Below, in pieces: positions 36,401 to 48,400 of a stretch of 64,000 bases of DNA. This DNA is from Nemertoderma westbladi (Eukaryota; Xenacoelomorpha; Nemertodermatida; Nemertodermatidae). Positions within the stretch are counted from its first letter, which is position 1. Each line of letters begins with the position of its first letter. The notes below the pieces were generated by a model. It made no database searches. It had not been told where the DNA came from and saw only the letters and a program-made list of their open reading frames with translations. The stretch covers positions 1 through 64,000 of the forward strand of contig JAUCBJ010000365.1 in assembly GCA_032718475.1 (NCBI GenBank), in the 5' to 3' direction. The position numbers and the translations under genes were made by a program.

Positions 36401-39400
36401 AGTAGTTGCAGTGCCTTAGTAGAGTAGTTGCAGTGCCTTAGTAGAGTAGTTGCAGTGCCTTAGTAGAGTAGTTGCAGTGCCTTAGTAGAGTAGTTGCAGT
36501 GCCTTAGTAGAGTAGTTGCAGTGCCTTAGTAGAGTAGTTGCAGTGCCTTAGTAGAGTAGTTGCAGTGCCTTAGTAGAGTAGTTGCAGTGCCTTAGTAGAG
36601 TAGTTGCAGTGCCTTAGTAGAGTAGTTGCAGTGCCTTAGTAGAGTAGTTGCAGTGCCTTAGTAGAGTAGTTGCAGTGCCTTAGTAGAGTAGTTGCAGTGC
36701 CTTAGTAGAGTAGTTGCAGTGCCTTAGTAGAGTAGTTGCAGTGCCTTAGTAGAGTAGTTGCAGTACCTTAGTAGAGTAGTTGCAGTGCCTTTGTAGTGTA
36801 GTTGCAGTGCCTTAGTAGAGTAGTTGCAGTGCCTTAGTAGAGTAGTTGCAGTGCCTTAGTAGAGTAGTTGCAGTGCCTTAGTAGAGTAGTTGCAGTGCCT
36901 TAGTAGAGTAGTTGCAGTGCCTTAGTAGAGTAGTTGCAGTACCTTAGTAGAGTAGTTGCAGTGCCTTAGTAGAGTAGTTGCAGTGCCTTAGTAGAGTAGT
37001 TGCAGTGCCTTAGTAGAGTAGTTGCAGTGCCTTAGTAGAGTAGTTGCAGTGCCTTAGTAGAGTAGTTGCAGTGCCTTAGTAGAGTAGTTGCAGTGCCTTA
37101 GTAGAGTAGTTGCAGTGCCTTAGTAGAGTAGTTGCAGTGCCTTAGTAGAGTAGTTGCAGTGCCTTAGTAGAGTAGTTGCAGTGCCTTAGTAGAGTAGTTG
37201 CAGTGCCTTAGTAGAGTAGTTGCAGTGCCTTAGTAGAGTAGTTGCAGTGCCTTAGTAGAGTAGTTGCAGTGCCTTAGTAGAGTAGTTGCAGTGCCTTAGT
37301 AGAGTAGTTGCAGTGCCTTAGTAGAGTAGTTGCAGTGCCTTAGTAGAGTAGTTGCAGTGCCTTAGTAGAGTAGTTGCAGTGCCTTAGTAGAGTAGTTGCA
37401 GTGCCTTAGTAGAGTAGTTGCAGTGCCTTAGTAGAGTAGTTGCAGTGCCTTTGTAGTGTAGTTGCAGTGCCTTAGTAGAGTAGTTGCAGTGCCTTAGTAG
37501 AGTAGTTGCAGTGCCTTAGTAGAGTAGTTGCAGTGCCTTAGTAGAGTAGTTGCAGTGCCTTAGTAGAGTAGTTGCAGTGCCTTAGTAGAGTAGTTGCAGT
37601 GCCTTAGTAGAGTAGTTGCAGTGCCTTAGTAGAGTAGTTGCAGTGCCTTAGTAGAGTAGTTGCAGTGCCTTAGTAGAGTAGTTGCAGTGCCTTAGTAGAG
37701 TAGTTGCAGTACCTTAGTAGTGTAGTTGCAGTGCCTTAGTAGTGTAGTTGCAGTGCCTTAGTAGAGTAGTTGCAGTGCCTTAGTAGAGTAGTTGCAGTGC
37801 CTTAGTAGAGTAGTTGCAGTGCCTTAGTAGAGTAGTTGCAGTGCCTTAGTAGAGTAGTTGCAGTGCCTTAGTAGAGTAGTTGCAGTGCCTTAGTAGAGTA
37901 GTTGCAGTGCCTTAGTAGAGTAGTTGCAGTGCCTTAGTAGAGTAGTTGCAGTGCCTTAGTAGAGTAGTTGCAGTGCCTTAGTAGAGTAGTTGCAGTGCCT
38001 TAGTAGAGTAGTTGCAGTGCCTTAGTAGAGTAGTTGCAGTGCCTTAGTAGAGTAGTTGCAGTGCCTTAGTAGAGTAGTTGCAGTGCCTTAGTAGAGTAGT
38101 TGCAGTGCCTTAGTAGATTTGTTGTAGTGCCTTAGTAGAGTAGTTGCAGTACCTTAGTAGAGTAGTTGCAGTACCTTAGTAGAGTAGTTGCAGTACCTTA
38201 GTAGAGTAGTTGCAGTGCCTTAGTAGAGTAGTTGCAGTGCCTTAGTAGAGTAGTTGCAGTGCCTTAGTAGAGTAGTTGCAGTGCCTTTGTAGTGTAGTTG
38301 CAGTACCTTAGTAGAGTAGTTGCAGTACCTTAGTAGAGTAGTTGCAGTACCTTAGTAGAGTAGTTGCAGTGCCTTAGTAGAGTAGTTGCAGTACCTTAGT
38401 AGAGTAGTTGCAGTACCTTAGTAGAGTAGTTGCAGTGCCTTAGTAGAGTAGTTGCAGTGCCTTAGTAGAGTAGTTGCAGTACCTTAGTAGAGTAGTTGCA
38501 GTACCTTAGTAGAGTAGTTGCAGTACCTTAGTAGAGTAGTTGCAGTACCTTAGTAGAGTAGTTGCAGTACCTTAGTAGAGTAGTTGCAGTGCCTTAGTAG
38601 AGTAGTTGCAGTGCATTTGTAGTGTAGTTGCAGTACCTTAGTAGAGTAGTTGCAGTACCTTAGTAGAGTAGTTGCAGTGCCTTAGTAGAGTAGTTGCAGT
38701 ACCTTAGTAGAGTAGTTGCAGTACCTTAGTAGAGTAGTTGCAGTGCCTTAGTAGAGTAGTTGCAGTGCCTTAGTAGAGTAGTTGCAGTGCCTTAGTAGAG
38801 TAGTTGCAGTGCCTTAGTAGAGTAGTTGCAGTGCCTTAGTAGAGTAGTTGTAGTGCCTTAGTAGTGTAGTTGCAGTACCTTAGTAGAGTAGTTGCAGTGC
38901 CTTAGTAGAGTAGTTGCAGTGCCTTTGTAGTGTAGTTGCAGTGCCTTAGTAGTGTAGTTGCAGTGCCTTTGTAGTGTAGTTGCAGTGCCTTAGTAGAGTA
39001 GTTGCAGTGCCTTTGTAGTGTAGTTGCAGTGCCTTTGTAGTGTAGTTGCAGTGCCTTAGTAGAGTAGTTGCAGTGCCTTTGTAGTGTAGTTGCAGTGCCT
39101 TAGTAGATTAGTTGCAGTGCCTTAGTAGAGTAGTTGCAGTGCCTTAGTAGAGTAGTTGCAGTGCCTTAGTAGAGTAGTTGCAGTGTCTTAGTAGAGTAGT
39201 TGCAGTGCCTTAGTAGAGTAGTTGCAGTGCCTTAGTAGAGTAGTTGCAGTGCCTTAGTAGAGTAGTTGCAGTGCCTTAGTAGAGTAGTTGCAGTGCCTTA
39301 GTAGAGTAGTTGCAGTGCCTTAGTAGAGTAGTTGCAGTGCCTTAGTAGAGTAGTTGCAGTGCCTTAGTAGAGTAGTTGCAGTGCCTTAGTAGAGTAGTTG

Positions 39401-42400
39401 CAGTGCCTTAGTAGAGTAGTTGCAGTGCCTTAGTAGAGTAGTTGCAGTGCCTTAGTAGAGTAGTTGCAGTGCCTTAGTAGAGTAGTTGCAGTGCCTTAGT
39501 AGAGTAGTTGCAGTGCCTTAGTAGAGTAGTTGCAGTGCCTTAGTAGAGTAGTTGCAGTGCCTTAGTAGAGTAGTTGCAGTGCCTTAGTAGAGTAGTTGCA
39601 GTGCCTTAGTAGAGTAGTTGCAGTACCTTAGTAGAGTAGTTGCAGTGCCTTTGTAGTGTAGTTGCAGTGCCTTAGTAGAGTAGTTGCAGTGCCTTAGTAG
39701 AGTAGTTGCAGTGCCTTAGTAGAGTAGTTGCAGTGCCTTAGTAGAGTAGTTGCAGTGCCTTAGTAGAGTAGTTGCAGTGCCTTAGTAGAGTAGTTGCAGT
39801 ACCTTAGTAGAGTAGTTGCAGTGCCTTAGTAGAGTAGTTGTAGTGCCTTAGTAGAGTAGTTGCAGTGCCTTAGTAGAGTAGTTGCAGTGCCTTAGTAGAG
39901 TAGTTGCAGTACCTTAGTAGTGTAGTTGCAGTGCCTTAGTAGTGTAGTTGCAGTGCCTTAGTAGAGTAGTTGCAGTGTCTTAGTAGAGTAGTTGCAGTGC
40001 CTTAGTAGAGTAGTTGCAGTGCCTTAGTAGAGTAGTTGCAGTGCCTTAGTAGAGTAGTTGCAGTGCCTTAGTAGAGTAGTTGCAGTGCCTTAGTAGAGTA
40101 GTTGCAGTGCCTTAGTAGAGTAGTTGCAGTGCCTTAGTAGAGTAGTTGCAGTGCCTTAGTAGAGTAGTTGCAGTGCCTTAGTAGAGTAGTTGCAGTGCCT
40201 TAGTAGAGTAGTTGCAGTGCCTTAGTAGAGTAGTTGCAGTGCCTTAGTAGAGTAGTTGCAGTGCCTTAGTAGAGTAGTTGCAGTGCCTTAGTAGAGTAGT
40301 TGCAGTGCCTTAGTAGATTTGTTGTAGTGCCTTAGTAGAGTAGTTGCAGTACCTTAGTAGAGTAGTTGCAGTACCTTAGTAGAGTAGTTGCAGTACCTTA
40401 GTAGAGTAGTTGCAGTGCCTTAGTAGAGTAGTTGCAGTGCCTTAGTAGAGTAGTTGCAGTGCCTTAGTAGAGTAGTTGCAGTGCCTTTGTAGTGTAGTTG
40501 CAGTACCTTAGTAGAGTAGTTGCAGTACCTTAGTAGAGTAGTTGCAGTACCTTAGTAGAGTAGTTGCAGTGCCTTAGTAGAGTAGTTGCAGTACCTTAGT
40601 AGAGTAGTTGCAGTACCTTAGTAGAGTAGTTGCAGTGCCTTAGTAGAGTAGTTGCAGTGCCTTAGTAGAGTAGTTGCAGTACCTTAGTAGAGTAGTTGCA
40701 GTACCTTAGTAGAGTAGTTGCAGTACCTTAGTAGAGTAGTTGCAGTACCTTAGTAGAGTAGTTGCAGTACCTTAGTAGAGTAGTTGCAGTGCCTTAGTAG
40801 AGTAGTTGCAGTGCATTTGTAGTGTAGTTGCAGTACCTTAGTAGAGTAGTTGCAGTACCTTAGTAGAGTAGTTGCAGTACCTTAGTAGAGTAGTTGCAGT
40901 ACCTTAGTAGAGTAGTTGCAGTACCTTAGTAGAGTAGTTGCAGTGCCTTAGTAGAGTAGTTGCAGTGCCTTAGTAGAGTAGTTGCAGTGCCTTAGTAGAG
41001 TAGTTGCAGTGCCTTAGTAGAGTAGTTGCAGTGCCTTAGTAGAGTAGTTGTAGTGCCTTAGTAGTGTAGTTGCAGTACCTTAGTAGAGTAGTTGCAGTGC
41101 CTTAGTAGAGTAGTTGCAGTGCCTTTGTAGTGTAGTTGCAGTGCCTTAGTAGTGTAGTTGCAGTGCCTTTGTAGTGTAGTTGCAGTGCCTTAGTAGAGTA
41201 GTTGCAGTGCCTTTGTAGTGTAGTTGCAGTGCCTTTGTAGTGTAGTTGCAGTGCCTTAGTAGAGTAGTTGCAGTGCCTTTGTAGTGTAGTTGCAGTGCCT
41301 TAGTAGATTAGTTGCAGTGCCTTAGTAGAGTAGTTGCAGTGCCTTAGTAGAGTAGTTGCAGTGCCTTAGTAGAGTAGTTGCAGTGTCTTAGTAGAGTAGT
41401 TGCAGTGCCTTAGTAGAGTAGTTGCAGTGCCTTAGTAGAGTAGTTGCAGTGCCTTAGTAGAGTAGTTGTAGTGCCTTAGTAGAGTAGTTGCAGTGCCTTA
41501 GTAGAGTAGTTGCAGTGCCTTAGTAGAGTAGTTGTAGTGCCTTAGTAGTGTAGTTGCAGTACCTTAGTAGAGTAGTTGCAGTGCTTCAGTATTATTGTTC
41601 ATTTGTAGCGAGATAAGTAATTGAGCCTCATGATTCATTCCCATTCTTAATCCCCAAACCCAAAATATATAAAACAACATCACAAACCCATTGGAGTCCA
41701 TTGGAAGCCAACTGACAAACGATTCCAGTATATTTTCTATAAAATTACATTATAATTTCAGGGGCGATGCCTGGAGGAATGTCAACTGTCGTCATGTTTC
41801 TCCACCTCCCAACGCGGTTGTTGCCGAAATGAATTTGGATCCTTTCTATAAGAAATACCTTCACGCCTATGGAATTCCGATACTCAGTTCGGAGAATGTT
41901 CCGGATGAGGCACTTCGGAAAGCCTGTTACATTACTTGGTTCATGATGTTAGATCGGTAGGTTATACTTGTTACATTACTTGGTTCATGATGTTAGATCG
42001 GTAGGTTATACTTGTTACATTACTTGGTTCATGATGTTAGATCGGTAGGTTATACTTGTTACATTACTTGGTTCATGATGTTAGATAGGTAGGTTATACT
42101 TGTTACATTACTTGGTTCATGATGTTAGATAGGTAGGTTATACTTGTTACATTACTTGGTTCATGATGTTGGATAGGTAGGTTATACTTGTTACATTACT
42201 TGGTTCATGATGTTAGATAGGTAGGTTATACTTGTTATATTACTTGGTTCATGGTGTTAGATAGGTAGGTTATACTTGTTACATTACTTGGTTCATGATG
42301 TTAGATCGGTAGGTTATACTTGTTACATTACTTGGTTCATGATGTTAGATAGGTTAAGTTTATACCTGTTATATTACTTGGTTCATGATGTTAGATAGGT

Positions 42401-45400
42401 AGGTTATACTTGTTACATTACTTGGTTCATGATTTTAGATAGGTAGGTTATACCTGTTACATTACTTGGTTCATGATGTTAGATAGGTAGGTTATACTTG
42501 CTACATTACTTGGTTCATGGTGTTAGATAGGGAGGTTATACTTGTTACATTACTTGGTTCATGATACCTGATACCTGTTACATTACTTGGTTTAAGATGT
42601 TGTTACTAAATACTAAATAGAAGCTATGATAAACCTGTTACCAGTACATAACCTGGGTATTTGTTTCCAGCAATTATTAATATTAAAAACTAGGGAAAAT
42701 GTACGACCATACCCACGCAGGCTCTGGTGGCCACAGGCTTCTGTCTGTCTGTGGTCGTTAGTAAGTCAGCCTTATAATACAAACTGTTAAATCTTCTGGG
42801 GGGAGGTAAGAATAAGTTAGGTAAGCGAGTATTCAAGCTTTGGTAAGTCGTGAGAACCCTGGACAGGGATTAGGGTCTTTGCATTGCTTTCCGTAGGATT
42901 ATTCCATTGTAATTTTTTGATTAATTTTTCAGCATCATGAGGCATGCTATCTGCCAGTCAGTGATTGGTGATTCAGGTGCACTATTCACTTTACGTTATT
43001 TTGACGATTCAATAACTTAAATATCAGGAACTACCACATCCTATTTGAAAGTAATATAGGAACTCCAGTCATTACTACCAATTAAATAAATTGGAGTTGA
43101 GCAAGTCAGGGGCAAGTGTCTGAACTGGTTAGGTTAGCGCTACTGATGAGGTCTGATAGGCCGAATGCGTACGTATAGCGCTGGTTCAACCCCCGGTGAC
43201 GTGCTTTCTCATTTTTTCCATTTCTGAACAAAACCATTATATTACATCATTAATTACAGTTGCATCAACAGCTCTACTCCAATTTATTTAATTAATATCA
43301 CCTGGCAGCAATACTCGAGCTGAATATTTATTTATTTGTACTTCCCTCCTGTTTCACTCTAACATACTTGAGGCCGGTAGGTCCGCTGTTAGAGATAGGA
43401 TATATGCAACTTAAGACTGCCTGTTCAAATAGAAGTGGATTAGGTGGGAGAGCGAATGTCAGGGGCAAGTGGCTGAACTGGTTAGCGCTACTGATGAGGC
43501 CTGATAGGCCGAAACGTACGTATAGGCCCAACCCCCGGTGACGCGCTTTCTCATTTTTTCAATTTCTGAACAAAACCATAATATTACACCTTTAAATATA
43601 CAGTTGCTTTAGTACAGCTCAACTCCAATTTATCTAGCTAGTATCACCTGGCAGCAATACTTCACGAGCTTGAATATTTATTTATGTTTGTACGTCCCTC
43701 CTGTTTCACTCTGACATAATTCAGGCCGGGGTAGGTCCGCTGTTAGAGATACTGGATTTGCAACTTAAGCCCCGGCAACTGTGTCAACAGAAGTGGATTA
43801 GCTGCGAGAGTGAATGTCAGGGGAAAGTGGCTGAACTGGTTAGCGCTACTGTTCGAGGCCGGAATGGTAGCGCTGCTATCAATCCCGGTCACGCGCTTAA
43901 ATCTGCATTTCTTCTTCAGTTCTGAACAGTACCGTAATATTACAGCTTTAGCTAATTGCTATCACTAGTTGTTTCTAATTGGTTCACGGTCCTTGACATA
44001 GGTGACCATTATTACCGTAATGTGTGTGTGTGTGTGTGTTAGTGTGTGTGTGTGTGTGTGTGTGTGTCCAGAGCGATATCTCAGTTATTTATTAATCAAT
44101 CGAAACAAAATTTGGACAAAAGTTAGATATAGGGATGGCGAAGGCTCATACAAAAAATTGGGTGTCGAGATGGTATTTGTGCGATGTGAGCGCTATATTT
44201 GCGTGTTTTCGCATGGTTTAGGAAAAAGCTATCTTGTCATAGGGAACGCAATGAATGATTCTGATATTTGGCATGGAGGTACCTGAATTATTTGTAAATC
44301 GATTAACGGAGGCCGATTTTTAAATTTGGACCTACATTATGACCTAATTGAAGATTTAATTAAGGTAATTAATTAGCACTGCTAGTACTGTCTGATTGTC
44401 TGCCTGTAGTAGGCATACCGGACCGGTACTACCTGACCACTGTAGGCCTATCTGCCTATCTTCATACTGTCATAGGTCAGTACAGCAGTAGGTCCTAGCC
44501 TAGCCCTAGCAGTAAATATAACAAGCTGGCAAGCCTGGAGGGTTCACGGTCCTCCTACTTAATCAGTACAATAATAATAACCGATACATCATTGTCGAAA
44601 CGTACCCAGTATTCGGGTACCGGCTGGCGGCTGACCGGTACGTTTTCGTTCGGGTAGGCCTATGTTTCCTTTTCACTTGTTCCCATCGTAGGCGACCTCA
44701 TGCTCATCCCACCACGACCACGACCACCAGTTACGAGTTGGGTAGGCGTCTACCGGCAACCGGTAAGTAATTACGCGCCACACGACGTCATCCCGCCATC
44801 CGCCAACATTTATACCGGTACGGTAAGCCTACCACCTACCGGTTGGCTACCATCGCACCGTAGGTCTACCGCCTACGGTAGGGTACGTACCGTACAGCGG
44901 TACTCAAAGTCGTACCGGTATTGTCGTAATTGACAAATGCAGGATTAAACTGTAACCCGTTCCGGTACCGGTACCATATGCATCTGAACGACTGGACGGT
45001 TAATCTCATAGCATAGCTGCATAGGCCTACCTGTAGTTAGTGCAAAGTCGCCTGCGAACATGGCGAAATATTATATATAAGCCAGCATAGCCTACCCTGC
45101 TACCTGATGGATAATAATAAACTGAAATGCTATGCCAGTCTGCCAGTCCAATGCAGTCAGAAGTACCAGTACTTGGTACTGCCAGTTTGCTGCTATGCCA
45201 GTATGCTAGCAGGTAGTGCATAGTGCTAAGATTGTCTACCGGTACAGATGAACTACAGGCAGACAATCAGACAATACTAGCAGTCTAGGGCCTACAGGAC
45301 TGCAGTACCGGTACTGCAGTATTGGTAATTGCTAATGCTAATTAATTACCTTAATTAAATCTTCAATTAGGTCATAATGTAGGTCCAAATTTAAAAATCG

Positions 45401-48400
45401 GCCTCCGTTAATCGATTTAGAAATAATTCAGGTACCTCCATGCCAAATATCAGAATCATTCATTGCATTCCCTATGACAAGATAGCTTTTTCCTAAACCA
45501 TGCGAAAACACGCAAATATAGCGCTCACATCGCACAAATACATCGCATAAATATTACGACAATACCGGTACGACTTTGAGTACCGCTGTACCGGTACGCG
45601 GTAGCCTACCGTTACGGTTGACCGGTAGGCGTAGGCGGTAGACCTACGGTGCGATGGTAGCCAGCCGGTAGGTGGTAGGCTTACCGTACCGGTATAAATG
45701 TTGGCGGATGGCGGGATGACGTCGTGTGGCGCGTAATTACTTACCGGTTGCCGGTAGACGCCTACCCAACTCGTAACTGGTGGTCGTGGTCGTGGTGGGA
45801 TGAGCACAGGAGCATGAGGTCGCCTACGATGGGAACAAGTGAAAAGGAAACATAGGCCTACCCGAACGAAAACGTATTATTATTGTACTGATTAAGTAGG
45901 AGGACCGTGAACCTTCCAGGCTTGCCAGCTTGTTCTTTCTTATTGTTTCCAGACAAGATATCAGAAACGCAATGTATAACTCTCAGGCGAGACTGGCTAT
46001 TATGTCTAAAGATGAAGCATCTAATGATATGCCTGAACATAGGGGCAGACCTGATGGTGGAGTTAGAGGTGAAGTATGGATGGAGTGGGGTGGGTAGGGT
46101 TCACAAAAACGTGTCTTTACGAGGTAGAGGTGGGAGAAAAAATAATAAAATATTTAATCGATAATCAACTAACATATTCCCATCGCAGACTTTGCAACTT
46201 TCCCCAGGTATGGGAAGTCCAAAAAAGGGCTCCTGCAAAATTATTGTGATATGGTAACCAATTCAACTTCACTCTAAACATTTATATCATACCGTATGAT
46301 GTATTCATTATCTGTTGAAATTTATCAATTCACAGGTAAATTTTACAATGTATTTTATGGATGCTTTGGAATTATAGAGAAAACCATCTGATTAGGATAT
46401 GTATTAAGATATGTATCCTTATAAATATATTACAGGTTTTGGAGGAACACAGATGGAACCGCTGTGTTCCGGTGCTGAGGAGAACCTTCTGTATTATCCT
46501 TATACCAAAGATTATTACTATGGTAACAACATCTTCCTCCATGAACTCGGTCATGGTATTCATCTAATCGGTGTCATGGGAGGCGACCCTCAACTGTACG
46601 CCGATATAGATAATACTTGGCAGAGATCCAAGTCACTTTGGGTAAACTGTTATGGTAAGTTTTGGCAAAATGGAAACTGGAGATAGAAAGTTGAGGTAGA
46701 AAGTGGGACTCACTTCAGACAGACGGTTTGATACGCATAAATTTTGACACAAAAAATAATCCTTTTGACCTATCAATTTCAGACACAATACGATGTACCT
46801 ACTCAATGATTTTCAACCGTTTTGTTTGTGCGTTTTTGTTGTGAATGAGGTACAAACAGATGCATAAATTTGAGACAGTTTTTAACCACTTTAGCTATGC
46901 AGATGGATTTCCCTGAACAGCCTCTGAAACAAAAAACATGCCTCTCCAATGTTTTGTTTATTTATTCTTGTTCCATTGTTACTATTCTATATTATATGTT
47001 TATTTATACTTTGAAGGTGCTGTTGATCCAGCTGAATGGATGGGAGAGAACATGATGTACTATTTTGGTCAATCAGTGGAATCTGACAATGCTGATGGAA
47101 GTTGTGATGGTATTAAGAATTTCGTCAACACTCGAGATGAGTTAAAAAGTTATGATAGAGCGGCCTACGATCTAACTAAGAGAATATTCCCATGTCAAAA
47201 TGAAATCATACCACTTTCAAGTAAAGAAGACCCGGATATCACTGTAAGTATATCAAATAAAGAAGATTCTGATATTATTTCATTATCAGTACCAAGTATA
47301 TTATAAAAAGCACCATCCACCATCCAGATAGCACTAAATATTTCAAGGATATAAGGCATATCAGATCATACTGCAAACATAATCAGTGTTAATATCTATG
47401 GAGTATGACATGGAACACAGTTTGGGGTGTCCCACCTACATTACTTCTCAGAACTGTAAACTGCCAGCTCGGCTACATTGGCTAGACCTGCAACATTAAG
47501 AAGCCATCAAAGGTTGAAAGCTAATTGATTATTGTTGTTGAGGTAGCATTTTTGTCTCATCTGAGATGTTGATTTACCAGCCAGGTCTACAAATTTGAAT
47601 TTAAATTGGAAATTAAATTTTCACAATATTAGTTATAATAAAATAAAAATATTGATGTAGCAATAAATCAATACAGTTTAAATGAGAAATATATTAATCA
47701 CCCCAGTGTTAGAGATGGCTTACATACAACACTATTGTTGCTAATGGATATCCTACTATAATTCATTCAGATATAAATATATATATATAAGGAAATAGCA
47801 TCTCTTACCAAGGAGTATTCCTTTAAAGGAGGCTTTGGAACCAATGTATTCACCGCCCTCGATGCCAAATTGGGATATGGACAGATTGAACTCGTTATGG
47901 AATCACTCGATCTAATGGCATTCATCATGCAGTGGGACCGGTATCCGTACTGCCGGGCACCCATGGGTTTCATCAGCTCAGGGGATAGTTATTACTAATG
48001 CCCCAGGTAGAGAAAAATCACAGACAATATGGTGGTCGAGGATACACACATTGATGAACGTGGCGACTGCATTAAACAGGCCCTCGACCATTGCCAAGAA
48101 AACAGTATCATATTGAACCAAGAAAAACTCTAATGCTAACATACTGAACAGCAAGGGTTGGCGGCAGACCCAAACAAAGTCCAGGTGATCAGTGAGTATC
48201 TGTCACCATTGAACATCACAGACTTACACAGTTTTATGGGTCTGGTCAAACAGCTGGGTATTTCTCATGTGAGATTTCGACCATAGCATCATCCACGTGA
48301 GACCTACTATGTGTACGTATCACATTTGTATGGACTAGAAACCACAAAGATGCTTTAATGCGAAGCCAGCTTACCACTGGCGAGACTGACATCTCGAGAC

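Noticed and set aside
32851-41584. Telomeric or centromeric repeat
   Set aside because: The unit is not telomere-like and the array lies wholly between two exons of one gene.
41691-41761. Start codon at 41691 for a separate small protein
   Set aside because: The upstream 70 nt is intron. Paralogues A and B show the exon begins after the AG at 41760-41761.
43105-43200. Functional tRNA gene on the plus strand
   Set aside because: Spacing fits but stems do not pair fully by eye and the unit is tandemly repeated with B-box decay.
46540-46570. Astacin or other metzincin (HExxHxxGxxH) assignment
   Set aside because: The motif is HELGHGIHLIG: a third histidine is not in the metzincin position and there is no glycine at the turn position.
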